Positions 27,071 to 40,592 of a stretch of 64,000 nucleotides of DNA are shown here, in pieces. The translations under genes were made by a program, and so were the position numbers. Source of the DNA: Lineus longissimus (Eukaryota; Nemertea; Pilidiophora; Heteronemertea; Lineidae); NCBI RefSeq assembly GCF_910592395.1, contig NC_088312.1, positions 6,012,001-6,076,000 of the forward strand, read 5' to 3'. Position 1 is the stretch's first letter; every line of letters starts with the position of its first letter. The notes below the pieces were generated by a model. That model was not told the origin of the DNA. It made no database searches and was given only the letters and a program-made list of their open reading frames with translations.

Positions 27071-30000
27071 CCAAGCCCAAGACAAGGAGCATAAAGAAAG
27101 ACGTTACACCGAACGATGATTCAGCCCAATACTACCTTCTTGTGTATCTGCACTCTGATAATACCATTGCTCTTTTGGGAATTCGTGCTGTTGTAAGGTT
27201 TTCGAAATTATGATTATATCGTTGGTAGGTTTGCAATTCTCAACTTGGCGGATGACTACTTGTAACTGATATATTATAGAGTCATCGTGGGGCTGCGTTG
27301 CTTATTGCAAGGACTTCAATATTTTCATTCTTTACAGTGGTACCATGTTTCTGTCTTTGCGATATTGAGGTTACAGGACGAGAACAATTTGACAATTCGA
27401 CAAGACCTTGGCTCGAGCACAAGGCTTCAAAAAAACAACCAACTGCTGATCAAAGATTCTACCAAACACTCGTTCCACGGCAACTATTTCAATTATAGTG
27501 ATATCAAACCCATGATGACATACAATTTCCTCATAACTTTCCTGCCTTTGTCATACTCAAATACTGTACTCAAGGGACCCCATCCATACATCTGATACAG
27601 GGACAAAAAGTGAAAATTCTTAAGAAACTCAATGAAAGACTTCGAGATCAAATTCATTTCAAAAGTTTCGTATCAGGGCTAATTAAGACGTTGGTTGTCA
27701 TCGACGCTCTTTGAGATTATATGCTTGGATTTAACGAACAGCGTGATGGAATTTCATCCTTTATGACTTCAGTTCAAGTTTGAATACCGCCTTTAATATG
27801 GCGACATTGACTTGGCCATAATAACATGGACTTCTCATAATACAGTCAAAGCCCCCAGGCTGGCTTCTAAAGGTTCTGACGAGTGCACTTTAGGAGATCA
27901 TCTGACTCGACATGAATAGGCCTAGGACTGGAGAAAAGGTTCATCTATTAATGGGTCTGATGTGATATGAATGATACTGGTGTTGGTATCCAATTCAGGG
28001 CAATGCGAGGTTTGGTTCGATGGGAATTGAAAAGCCATGGTCATTGGTGTAACGAGAACAGCCTTCAAAGTTTTATATGTGGCAGTGATCGTTAAGCATC
28101 TGACGGGCGGTTCACAGGAACGTATGTCAGAGGAAAGTTAATACACCCGTTTGATTGTCATCATAGATTGTGTGCCCGATACATGGTTGTAAAATCGAAA
28201 ACCTAACATGTAGCTTAAACGTGAGATTTCTTTTGCTTCTTGATAAATAAAAGCTCTTCTGTAATTATCAACTTCCGCTCTTTCTTTCACATGAATTCAG
28301 TTGCCTACATTTCACACTGTGGTCAAAGGCAAATCACTGCAGCTATATATAACCTTTATGTTGTGTTATTATCAACAATAATTGGAAATCAACTGTACAT
28401 CTTCAGTCCTAAGTGATTTCACTATAGGGGGCTGGGAAGGCAACACCCCCTCCCTCAAAATTTAGAATTCGTTACGGAAGAATACTGGCAGTGTCGTACC
28501 ATAATGTATTTTCGAATTGACACTTTCTAATGTATGAGAAATGGTCCCTGGCTGTCACTCATCTCAGAAATACAACAAATACAATATCATCAATATCCAA
28601 ACTTAAAGTACTTGACACTTCTCGAAAAGCGTCTCATCATATTTTTATTGTATACCTCTTGACGTGCGATTGAAAGAAATAATGTTTAACCTGTCAACTT
28701 GGCGACTCGACGACTCGACTCTCGGCCTTTCATGGAAAACTCGGTTCCTCGCTGTGAGGAGGCCTGCCAAGATGTAAAAAAATAAACAATTCGATACAAG
28801 CAGGCTTCTCAAATCGAGGTTAAAACAGATCATTTTCAATGTGACAGGTAAATTTTTTAATATAATTTTATCAAAATCTGATCTGGATGAACTCAGCATC
28901 TATTATTTCGTGTTTGTATTACAATGTATGCCGTTCTCGGCCTCGACCTACGCACCTTGCGAAGACCAGTCCTGTCGAATCAGCCGAATACACCATCCAA
29001 TGATGCAATTGGCCACATGGACATGAACACCACCACTGTACCACAACATCAACCGACCTTACCGCAACCCAACCCCCGAAACTGCCGCAGATCTTTCTGA
29101 CTCCTTGCCTTCTTAACAAGGACATCACAATGCCAAACTGACAGCCACCATCCGTCCCAGCCCCTCCACCGATTATCACGTCCTGTGAGAAAATCGACGT
29201 AGCCCTTTCTTGATACATGCCATATTGAAATGCCAAAGCTATTGTCATGAATTCTCGAGACCACGACTACCTAATTAATACTTTAAGCCCTCTCTGACTT
29301 TATGACCAGTGCGGTGATTGCACTCCCTCCCTCTGCGCAGCATCACTCTGCTCCTAGAAGTACCACATGATTTCGAGCTTGCATGTGTCCCTTATAAACA
29401 ACTAATTTCCTACTCCCCTACCATTCATGTACTTTCCTTTTTCAAGAATCTTATCCATCAGAAAGTGAAATCTTGGTACAAGTACATTTACATTCTTTTC
29501 TTACTGTGCTTTCACTGATACTAGTAAAATCCCCCGGTAGAAAATCTAAGTGCGGCAGTTACCTCTTTTCCGCTAAGTAATTTTCAAAGATGGGAGGTGC
29601 CTTACAGCATTCAGCATCGCTTTGATACAACTCGGGAAACTGAATACCGTTATGGGACTCGTCAAGCCATACGAATAGCCCACTCAGGAAAGTGACCGAA
29701 CAGGGTAAGCATACATGTACGACCAGAGGTTCTTTGGCAAACGTGACACCCTCTCTTCTACAATACAGTCCATCGGAAACTAGTATCTCATGATCCCGAG
29801 GTCACATAATCCTACCAAGGGAGGGCAAGCAGTGAAAACAACCCCCATTTCTCTCGTTGAATTATCCCGCCATCTCGATTTTGTCCCGATAACAATTCTC
29901 ACTCCGGATGCTGGCAATAGTCTCTTGATAAGGATGAAATCGCCGGCATTTAGCCATGTCAACTCCTGGCTCGAGGGCATTCAAGAACAATTGCCACCAA

Positions 30001-31174
30001 GTCACAATCACAGGAGAAAGATGATGGACACAGTCTCCCGCTCGCCATAGAAATATGGGTCATGTAAACTAAAGTGCACGCCTCTTTCTACAATGGATTC
30101 CTTCACACTTATTGTGCAGAGAACTCCATCCACTAAATATAGTGTAAAACGGCTTCAGCGGATGGGGAAGGGAGTTAAAGGGGCTTTACGCTTATCCTGC
30201 GATGGGCGTTTAAATTTCAAAATCTTATCCCATGACATTGTGACCAAGCGATTTCAGCCTGAACTTTTAACTGAAGCAATAATTTCAAATGAGCTGCCAG
30301 TGGCCAGTGGATTTAATCTAAACAGGGTATAGGTCATATAAAAAGACTGACATTCGTTGCAGCTCTCGTAAATGAACGGGGCATATAGGACCTTTAACAT
30401 GATAGACTTCAGCGCTAATTTATAATTGCGAATTAAAATGATTTTTAAGTGCATTAAGGGGAAATTTCATAATGCGCTGCGGAGTGGATAATTCTTTTTG
30501 TTGTTTTTCATGTGAAATTTGTCAAGGGTTCTCCGAGGTGAAAGAAGCCGAAGTTATCTTTCGAGAAAAATGATTTTGAGGTGAATTAGAATGAAATGTA
30601 AAGAAAACTACGAAGTGGATAATTTTTTTGTAGTAGTTCATGAGAAATCTGACAAGGGAGATGTCGGGCGAAAAATGCTATGGTTATTTTACGTGTCACG
30701 GAGCTGAGTACGGGGCCGTCTAACTTGATTAGGAAGAGATTGTAATGTGTTCAGGTGTGGTATGTCTTACTAGCTTTGTGCTGTAAGATTCGTCAAAAAC
30801 TTGACTACAAAAGGCAGGAAAAGAGAATTGCACGGCAAGGCCTCTGAGTTCACCCGACTGGGCTCCCCGGCTGATCTTTCTACCAAAGGCGCATTGGTGA
30901 CTCGGAAACAGCCCGCCTGACCTGCTCTCAACAGAAGATGTTTGAGAAAATAACACTTTTGGTGAGCTGTCGGATTCTTCTCAATGTAACTCGCCAAAAA
31001 AAGAGGACGTCACTTGGTGCAATGTTTGCATTCACCGGCTTTGGCAATAAATGAACAACATTTGAAAAGCAGATGTTTGCGCCTGAATGTCTCTCTCCAA
31101 AACGGCGAAATTCGATAGAATTTTTTAATCTCGCAAGGAAGAAGTCATTTGGTGCGATCATATTGGACTGAAGC
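27071..31174. other. Intergenic, no gene recognised
   Basis: Overlapping frames on both strands near 28919-29264 and 30729-31215 carry no domain and follow locally raised GC. Nothing supportable was found. Confidence 0.55.
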
Positions 31175-31560
31175 AAATGAACATCGTTTGATCGCAAATG
31201 GTGGGAAGTGGACATCGTATGATTGCAGTTGGTTGTGTTCTATGTGTTTTTTTTGTTCGTGAAAAAAACGTATACATGGTTGCTTGTCTGGAAGTGGATA
31301 GCGAAAACGTATGCTTGGTTGGCTTGAAATGAACAGCGTATGGGTCGGTTGACTCGAAGTGAACGGTGTATAACAGTTGTTGGCTTCAGCAGCGTATAAT
31401 AGTTGTTGGCTTGATGTAAACAGCGTATGATAGTTGCTTGGCTTGATGTGAACAGCGTATGATAGTTGCTTGGCTTGACGTGAACAGCGTATTGTGGTTG
31501 TTGGCTTGAACTGAACAGCGTCTGATGTTTGGTTGTGGGGGGACCAGCGAATGACCGCAG
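31175..31560 (+). repeat. Minisatellite, ~30-bp unit
   Basis: The unit reads roughly AACAGCGTATGATAGTTGCTTGGCTTGATGTG. Starts recur near 31333, 31362, 31388, 31419, 31451, 31483, 31513 and 31543 (26-32 bp apart), with more diverged units from about 31175. It creates the long repetitive minus-strand frames (SSQ..YAVH type), which I do not take as genes. Confidence 0.9.
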
Positions 31561-34472
31561 ATGTGTCGAACACATCAATTCATGCAGCACGTCATGTAGA
31601 TTATTTAGCAAGCCTTATCGTATTTTTAACTAAATCAGTGATATCAAGCCCAGGCGTTGCAAGAAATATAGCAAATTGATACTGGAAGACCCTTTTATTA
31701 AAATGTATCAAATTGATCCCAACTGCCCCGTGGCTGTCCAGCGTACCGTCGCCCTCAACCCGTCGCTGACCAGAGGGGCTTGTTAATCATTTACCTTTGG
31801 GATATTCCTGGGGGCACTTTCCAGTTGAATCGCCATCAAACCTCGTTAGAAGTCTTCTAACATAACTGTGAAATGCTAGTCAAAATATTGTCCGGTGTAA
31901 GACATCAGAGGAGGAATTGTACTGGAAGAATCGCCCCCAGGTTGGCGTTTGATTCGAGAATTAAAAGATGATAGATTAAGGACAGTGACCGTTCATCCCG
32001 AAGACTTACCTATTATGAAGTTAACTCATGAACTAACAAGTCGTGCCGCCACTCAGACCAGTGACCGAAACTGATTCAAGATCGAATAAAAGACGATAAA
32101 GGTGACACGGTATGCCTTTTCTCAAATACGATATCAACCATTTTGCCTGCACTAAAATAAACCTGATTTTTAACTGTGAATCTCAAATATACGCTTCATG
32201 TCAACATGCAATTTTCATGCAACAGTGCCCGAACTTTTCAAATGTCATTTTCGTTTCCAGTTAATTAGGTTACAATGGCCAAAGACGGTAAAATGACAAC
32301 TTGCTTTGTGCACAACAACTACTGGTATAACAGACAATTTCAGAGAATTGTCAATACCATGAGACACATTTCTTTTTTGACTTTTTAAGTTATCATTTCT
32401 GTCCAATATATCGAAATTCCTTATCTGCAATAACGTTCACGTGTTGGTTTGTCCGTAAGAAGAGACTGAGAGTAGTTTAACGCCAACAAAAGAAATAGAA
32501 TAAGAAGAGCTGCAGGTGTGAAAGTTTGAAATGTCCCAGAGTAGAGTGTGCGGGGGGGTCGAATCGTAATTATTCAGGTCGTGAGTATATTAATCGTTCG
32601 CAGTACAATAGGGATGAACACCTTCCCCAAGAGGGCATTTTAAGACTGCTGTAAAGACAACCAACATTCTCTGGCATGTGTGGCTGCATGCACCAAAGAG
32701 AGATTACCTGCTGATGACTCACCAGCCCCCATCTATACATATAGCATGAAACTACAATCCTCCGAAAACCATCAAAACCCGACCAGAAACTAGCAATTTG
32801 CATCAACGAGACTCAGAAGGAGAAACCATGGATCACGCAGATTTGGATTGTTGACTTAAACCTTCTCAGACCTCACAGAACCCCATTTCAGGTTTCACCC
32901 AAACCATGTCGAAATTATTAGATACATTCAAAATGGCCGCCGCTGATTATATCCGGATGTGTGCCGAAGTTGTTGAGGTTACCCCCGCGAATGAAGGGGG
33001 AGGGTATAGTATATCTAGTAATTATAAATCCCGCAGGCTGAAAGGAGATGAAGGGCTCCAAACAAAGGGTCAGATAAAGAAGCAGATTGCACACAGGGAC
33101 AGTATCTCCCCTTATTGTCAGCTTCCAACAGGGAAGGGGTCTAACCGCGAGTATTGTCTATTTTTACAAAAGTCAGGGATCAGTGATAGCACAGGGGGAG
33201 ATGGGCAAACAGTTTCTGTCCCATGGCGTATGGGAATTAATTTTTCATTTCCGTTGTTTGGTTTCGGTTTCTTTGTGTAATTGTGGAGGGAGATTGAGTC
33301 GAAGACTGGTAAGGCTTCTCATCTCGATGATGCGTAAGGTCGGTTCTGTGATCAGAATGGGAATCTCATGGAAAATTTCTGCTCAGAATGTTATTACATG
33401 CAGTAGAAAGGCGAATGCCTTAACTTTGTAGCGAGACGTTTTCATGACCTCTTGATATCTTGGTTGGTCCAGGACTCTTGGAGTATTCTTGGTTTATCAA
33501 TTACGATCTTTGCTAAATGTATTAAGTCTGTTTTAAACTGCAAAAAGAACCAAGATGACAAAAGGAGGGTCAGCACTTTCCTGGAGTTCACCCAGCAACG
33601 AAACGTTGACGAAGCACATACACATAATTCGAAGAAACACGACGGCAATTTATGTCCACACCTGCATCTAATGAACATCTAGTGATCCTTACTTGTTCAT
33701 GAAATCATTAACTGGTCAAAGAAAAAAAATCACGACATCGCCCAATATGTGCTGATTTGAAATTTGCGTTTCGGAATGAATGGTCCGATCCCCATGCGAT
33801 CTGTGACCACAAACTATTGCCTTGCATGTCGAGCCGGCAAATCAAAACACGAATTTGAAGGATTCCACGGGGATACCGGGGAGATGTCGTGACAGGATCA
33901 ACTTGGTCACCATACCTCCGGGTAGCAACAGGCAGCAGCCTGGTCTTGGGCAAAGGACCAGACACCCTTGTGTTAAACTAGTCATTAGGGGGCCGAAGCC
34001 CTGCATTAATGTTGAGGGGCGGTTTTAAACTGCTTAGAGGTCCTGAGGGCCAGAACTCTGATTCTTATCACTTGCGGTATGCGTATAATTTGATGGTGTG
34101 GCACACTGAATCGGCTACAGTTGCATTTGGTCTAACTTTTCGGACCTATGAGGGTACTAATTCAGGTTTTTAAAATATTATGAATCTAAATGGCTAGTTT
34201 GACGGTTTATATCCAAAATTCCAGATGGTTACCATGTTGTGTACTAAGACGATTGCTTAGTCTGATAATGAAGATTGGTGATAAAATGATAATTATCGAA
34301 TTACATGCGCATAGCTTGTATCAATTTAAAGGGCGTTTGAAAGGGTCCATATGCGGAACAGCCGTCTCTTTGCAATCAGTGTTTGGTCTTGCGTTGGATT
34401 CCCACACCTACAACTTGCCTGTTCGTTTACAACAGTGAGCAACTTCAACATGTCCAGGTAGAGTGAACAATT

Positions 34473-34540
34473 CGTATCCTTCAAGAAATATTACTTTCCG
34501 TGTACCACATCAAGATCATCAATATTTCTTGAAGGATACG
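34473..34540. repeat. Perfect 20-bp inverted repeat, 28-bp spacer
   Basis: CGTATCCTTCAAGAAATATT (34473-34492) is exactly the reverse complement of 34521-34540. Similarity fades at once outside the arms. Twenty perfect pairs would be rare by chance in a window of this size. It may be a small hairpin element or a templated-switch insertion. Confidence 0.85.
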
Positions 34541-37111
34541 TGTGGTTCTTCTGGAAAATCCATTGGGCAGCCTCGCCTCGCAACAGGGGTGCATCCACGG
34601 CCAGTGTGCTGATCGCGCCGGGTGTCTCCCCATCCTTACCATTGTCCACAAGATAATCATGACCCATCAAACCCTCGCCACAGACAATCAAATACAAGCT
34701 TGTTATTGTGATAAGAGAATCATCAGCATCATCATCATTGTCATAATAGCATCATCGACATTGTAATATAATTGCACGAAAATTGGGACAGGTGAAATCA
34801 TAATGCAAGTTGTAACATTAAAATGACCATCTCAACGCAGTAGAGGTAGTGGTATCGGTCCTGAACAGAGAATCGTGTAAAAAGGTAATAAAGGAGCCAT
34901 TATGAGTTTGATGCCTTGAAAAGATGATTCAATTATTATTGTGCACTTTTCGCTTTTATTTCCTTGTTGCTGATGATATTGGATTGTTTTTTCTTTTCAG
35001 CATTGCATGATACAATTTCTTATTCCCTTAATTATTTTGTTGGCAATGTCCGCGTGAGTTTTGCGAATAATAGTAAATGCTGTTCGGAAAGCTTGAATCT
35101 TTTATGAAGTCTAAAATTTTAATCTGAGATATTTCCGAGAAATGTAACTCCCCGATCTATACGCAATACGATATCTCCATGGCATACGCTAAAATCGAGG
35201 AGTTTTCAAGGGCCTCCCTAAATTGGCGACAACTTGCAAAACGGGCATCCTTGCCCGACTGGTTAGATGAAACTAATTGGACTTTCCCTGTTACTATAGT
35301 ACCCGGTACCCATCTCATAGTAAGTGCAACGCAAGTGAAGTGATAACTGAAGACACTGTCACACTATCAAGACAAAGACACACAGAGTTTGTTTGTTTTT
35401 ACTTTCAAAAAACCGCTGTTATGAATTCGCTGGCCAATTTCAGTAAGGAATCAATTTGAGATTGCTCACTTTGAAGAGGGTCCGGCATCCGTTTCGCAAC
35501 ACTTCAAATCGGAATTAAAACACTTCAGCATCAAGCCCGGTCATTTCTCCATTCTCATTCTGTTTTATTTCAACAATAAAATTAACATATGAATTCAACG
35601 TCATGTTTACATAAACGTAGCTTGTTTTAATTAAATTCAATATTGTTTTCTGTGGGATGATACAACTCAGCGCAGACGACGCTCGGGATGCGCACATTTC
35701 AAAAGCCTGAATCTTCGCAGATTTTCGCCGCTTTTCGACTGTCGTGAAGGGTGTCGTACAACTGGCGCGCAACCAAAACTGTTGGGCGAAACCCTTGAGC
35801 ATGAGTGAGGAGGTTGAGACAGAGTTTCACACAATGGGTGCTATCATAAAGTTAAGTGACGATTGTTTACCCTTGCTCTCTTCATCGGCGAACCTAACAC
35901 AAAAAGACCAACTCGCCCCGAAACTGACGTCTGCTCAGAATGCCAAATCAGGCTCTTCATGTTCAACATGGATAAAGATTCATGTAAAATGGGTCGAGAT
36001 CCATCCACCAGTGTTGAAGAGGGTCGCTAGGGTGTTTTTTCTACGCACCTTCGCCATTTTGAAACAGGGTATGTTGTTAATAGTTGCGGCAGACTTGACT
36101 GAGCGGCGGTGCACGTGCATGCGATCTAATGATCAGGAAACTTTAGTCATTTCAGCGGCACTCAAAGGTTGCAAAACGATTGACCATTTTCAGGCGGAAC
36201 AAAAAAATTCTTTCGTCATTTTTTAGACATGAAATTACTCATGTAAGTTAATTAATTTGATAGTTGAGAGACTTATCGATAAAGAACCAAAACACGACAC
36301 GTCGAGAGCCAATGGTGCAAAGAGTGGTGATATGCTGTCAACTTATGAAGTACATGTATTGTTGTGCGCAGAAATGGGGCTACCCGCTTCGAGCATTGGC
36401 TGTGGCAGATAGTTTGGTGAAACCGTCGTCTTCCAAAGCAGCAGTCTTGAAAAAACTGGATTGGAGCGTTCACTTGTGGCAAGCAGACCAACAATTTTGC
36501 ATCCCAGCGCATTATCATAAAATACTCTTGACTGCTGCGTGGTAATGGTTGATCTTTGTCAATTATCTAGACAGGGATCTTGACGCCAGAAAACAAGGAG
36601 AAACGTTGTGGACGAGGTTGTCATGTTGGTGACCCTATTTGGGAACGTAGGGACAGAGTTCTCATAACTGCACTAGATTCAGGTCGAAGTTGCTGTTTTT
36701 TTAGTGATTCAAGCAAAGTGTATATCTCATAATAAATACATGTAAACTGATCCTACGAATTCTGATGGAGGCCTCTTGATCTCAATGATTCACATGCTCC
36801 AGGACAACTTTCGCCAACGCCAACTAAATTAAATAAAAAATTGAGGTGAATGTTTTGTAACAAGGCATATCAGGCAGGTACTAAGAGGTTTTGACCCCAG
36901 TCCCTCGACGGTAACTCGTTCAAGAGGTCAGGTTTGAACCGCAAAAATTCAACTATAGGCCAAATTTGTGACTCTTGGTATAGCTTCATGCCTTGCCTGT
37001 AGAGTGAGCATTCAGTTCGGTGGCGCTATTACGAATGTCCCTAGACTGTTCTCTTTATCTTGTGTTACATTGAGTGATCCCCGACCCAACCTCCTCGGAC
37101 ATAATACAATA

Positions 37112-37342
37112 CAATAAACAACTCGAATTTTAGTTCCAGCCTCATCCGAAATCCACCCAATTTTCCATCTTTGTTCGTTTTAAAATGACAATGGCGGGAA
37201 AAAACGAGATCCAAGGAGGACGTGGTTGGTGTGAGGAAATAGGGGGCATCCGGGACTAACATGCCATACCAGTTGCTACTACAAACAACTCGAATTGTTT
37301 TTTCCAGCCTCATCCGAAATCCAGCCCAATATCCATCTTTGT
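37112..37342 (+). repeat. ~60-bp direct repeat, ~168-bp spacing
   Basis: Copies at about 37112-37174 and 37282-37342 share AACAACTCGAATT, TTCCAGCCTCATCCGAAATCC and CCATCTTTGT. The minus frame across them repeats GFRMRLE; no domain is recognised. Confidence 0.8.
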
Positions 37343-38043
37343 AGCGACTAGTTTTGCGACTTGTATTATCGCGATCGCTCGAGAGAATATCTCGGCATTG
37401 ATCGAGATATTTCCTGAATTTTTTTTTTCCGGTTGAAAAAAAAATCATGTGATGTCCTTTCCCAGCCACCGTACAATACACTTACCGGTATACGTTTCAA
37501 TATGTATTAACAATGTCAAGATGCTATAGAAATGTCAGATGAAGTGCTGCTAAACATTTCATTGAAAACGTTTGAAAAATTAGAAGTAAGTCAATGAACG
37601 AATCAAAATTGTTGAATTCTGATTTCGTATGTAATCCAACCACGACTTGTAAAATCAAATCACAATGCAGAGCTTTCCAATTAAAAAAAAGGTTGTTGAA
37701 TGTTTACTTTTGCTCATTTTGGCAAGTCTCGAAAACTTTTAAAATTCGGCTTCGGCCTTAATTCATTTTAGTAGGTTACCAGGTGCAAGTTCGACAGCCA
37801 ACTGAGCAATGGCAGTCACTGGTTGAAAGATGCCTGGCTGAATGTCTACCACGCTGCCCAAGGCTACACATTCATGATGTTGTATCGAAAACCCAGCCAC
37901 TAAAAGGCAGCCAGTTTCATGTACTTCAATATTCCTGTGAACAAGCATCGGCTCGAAACGGGAGTATCCCAAGATATTAGGTTAAAAAAAGACTTTTTCA
38001 ATCACCCAATTCCCTAATTTCTACCGATCAGAGTAGGCATCGT

Positions 38044-38056
38044 CAGGGGCGTAGCC
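38044..38056 (+). repeat. CAGGGGCGTAGCC word, possible transposon end
   Basis: This word resembles termini I recall from widespread hAT-type non-autonomous elements. No matching inverted copy was found nearby, so it is at best one end of a relic. Confidence 0.25.
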
Positions 38057-40199
38057 ACCTTTCTGGTCTGATGGTGGTGGTGGGGTGTGGGAAACAATTT
38101 TTGAGATTTTTCTACCAAACAGATTTTTTGTGACAAATCAATCATCTTATGGGGTCTGAGATGCGGTTTCTCGCAAGAACACTACTGCCAGATCACCAGA
38201 GATCAAGGCAGCGCGTGGTCTTCGCTCCACCCGCGTCTGCCCGTTGATCACCTGCTTTGATTTATACTTTGTAACGGCTCTGTCGTCTGCTCGACATGTC
38301 AGGCTGAAAGTGTTACTTAATTACCATTGATTTGATAGAAGATAGTACGAATATCCCACACGCTTCACTCAAGAGTGTGAATTTACGCCCATTGTCGACA
38401 ACTGGAAGTCCAGACTTTGCACGACTGTCAAACGCTTTTCAAAGAATCAAATCAGTTTTTCATTAACACCGAAGGAGGGGCTGTGATTGTCTTTGCAATG
38501 GTATCAACGTCTGCTGGCCTCACGCACCTGGAGACACACCCTTTTGTTGATTGCACGATTTGACAGGGTAAATATGATTTGGTGTTTGGGATTGTTTCTG
38601 ATATTTTCAAGATGGTGGACGAGGATAGGGCATGTGGGTGGCCAAGTCGTCACGGGCCGCGGATCGCGCTGTCAAGGAGAGCACGTCCGATTGGAAAGAC
38701 GGCATGTCCAAGACGAAAGATCCACCCCGATTGTTTGTTTTAGAATGATTCAATCAAAATGACAACTTTGGCGAAATATTTTGATCCTTGGTCCAATCAA
38801 TCTGCCATGATACGGTTATAGCTACATTATCTTGTTAAATTATGCTTGTTATGAAGTGGCATGGGTGTCGAGTTGATGATTTGATGACTCGCACGTGCCC
38901 GCGCCGCGTCCATTGTTGACACACCTGATATATGAGCAACCGAACCACTTGGGCAAGCTGCAAAGCGACGGACCACGCACACCCTAAAACTCAAACTGGA
39001 AACATTTTAAAAGATACAGATTTCTTATGCCCTCATTGATCTTATTCTAAGAATTTGATAGATCCGAAGTCGACGAATTCCCGTAGCTCTCTTTCTCGTC
39101 GAGGCCAGATATTAGTCGCCATGTGACATGCGGTGTTCGATGTTTTCAATTCCTCATCCATTAGGTCTCACGCCGAGGTGCGGGTGCCATAAACGTCTTT
39201 CTGGCGCATTACCACTTTTTTTTATGAGATTGCCCAGATTGCAAAACTTGAACTTTGAAAAGGCTAACACAAGAAATGTTGAACTTACACCATTTCCGTA
39301 ACTTTCCGTATGTTTTCCCCACTTGACAAGTTTATGCGGCAGCTTCAAGTATAGGTGTTGGGGCGCACCTCGTGGGCCTCTTCGCCTCTTCTGACTGGCG
39401 ATTTGATTCCGACACACAATATACCTCCTGTTTGAAATCAAGAAAAAGTTGGCGACTCCCTTCAGCTTCGTGATTTTGGGTTAAGTGTTAGACAGTTGAG
39501 AAGCGATTTTTGGGCCGTGGTGGTTTCATGTTACACTGTTTCGAACTGATCACAAAAGCCAAGCTGCGGCAGCCCGAAGTTTGAGAGCGCCTCCGCGAAG
39601 AGCTAGTGGTGTGAAGGAGCATAGCTGGACCAGCATCAAGTATTTCAGCTGAAATTTAACCCACCACATTTAACTCGACCTGGCCTTGAGTGAACTCTGT
39701 CATTTACTCAAATATCCTTGATTTTTGTATCAACTCTTGGTTTTTATCTCGTCTTAAAGCCTACTGTGAATATGTCAGCAGGCAATTTTTTCAAACCGCG
39801 TTTCACATTGGGGTATCCGACGAGATTTTCGGATCGAAATGCAAATTTCCTATCTATGGGAGAGACAACTCACTGAATTGACCAGGGAAGTCAGAAGTGT
39901 GGGGATGGCCATTACTGTGGCCGCCTTTCACATGGAGAAAGATTCTGAAGAGCTTTCTGAAGGGCTTTGAAAGGTTATGTTAGAAATGTGGCACTGAATT
40001 TCAACATTTAATTGTTCATGCAAGGCAAGATTTTCATGGATCAAATGACACCCATGTACATATTCAAACTGATAACTAGTACATCTTCAGCCTTCCTGTA
40101 CATGAAGCACCCAGATCCCTACATAATTATGGTTGTATCAACAAGGGAATTCGTGGAATTCAGAAAAAAACAAAAAATGCAATTTTTGAAATGACGTTT

Positions 40200-40205
40200 T
40201 TTAAT
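40200..40205 (-). terminator. Candidate MRPS31 poly(A) signal (ATTAAA)
   Basis: ATTAAA on the minus strand, about 140 nt past the MRPS31 stop codon. It is the first common variant signal I see downstream; no canonical AATAAA lies between it and the stop. Assignment is by position only. Confidence 0.35.
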
Positions 40206-40344
40206 CCAACAAAAGCTTTCAATTTGCATAATGAAATCAGAATATCATCCATGCATAATATCTCACTATGATAATTCAGAAAATTCCTTATCTGCAATGA
40301 CTATTTAAAACAGAAACAGATCACATCTAAAATCAAATCAGATC

Positions 40345-40592
40345 TCAACTTAGACTCTCTTGAGCAGCTTTATCAGTGTCATCTTCTATCAAATGCATTT
40401 TACTAGTGATATATTCCTTGAACCAATTGATGTGTTCCTTCTTCATTTCAACAGTCAGATATGGATTCATTGAAAGTCCAGTCGCAACAAGCTCCATAAA
40501 ATGTTGGATTGACGGCGTCTGAGGAAAATCCGCCAAGAGGTTGTCCAGAAAAACATGCTCATGGAATCCAACTTTTTTCTCTTCATCCCACC
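40345..40592 (-). CDS. MRPS31: MRPS31 exon 9 (last coding exon)
   Basis: Acceptor TCTGTCTTGTAG. Encodes WDEEKKVGFHEHVFLDNLL through HFMELVATGLSMNPYL and HINWFKEYI to the stop TGA (residues 323-403). This matches the C-terminal mS31 block of vertebrate proteins, with a short acidic/Gln tail that is probably lineage-specific. Confidence 0.97.

Larger units (their letters stand above)
31561..40199. other. Intergenic, 3' of MRPS31
   Basis: Apart from the repeats listed, holds a 160-codon frame (35744-36226, plus) and a 124-codon frame at 32906-33280 preceded by CCCCATTTCAG. Neither gives a recognisable protein. GC-rich stretches near 33830-34030 may be old repeats. Confidence 0.5.

Noticed and set aside
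31145-31611. Long overlapping minus-strand frames (142 and 123 codons) rich in SSQ/YAVH/HTLF repeats
   Set aside because: They are translations of the ~30-bp minisatellite. Because the unit is not a multiple of three throughout, the repeat shows in two frames, and there is no start, splice or domain support.
32880-33280. Acceptor-like CCCCATTTCAG followed by a 124-codon frame (MSKLLDTFKMAAA..)
   Set aside because: Plausible-looking start, but the downstream composition is random and no domain or donor in phase is convincing.
37065-37481. 138-codon minus-strand frame with repeated GFRMRLE
   Set aside because: The peptide repeat only reflects the 60-bp DNA direct repeat; no family match.
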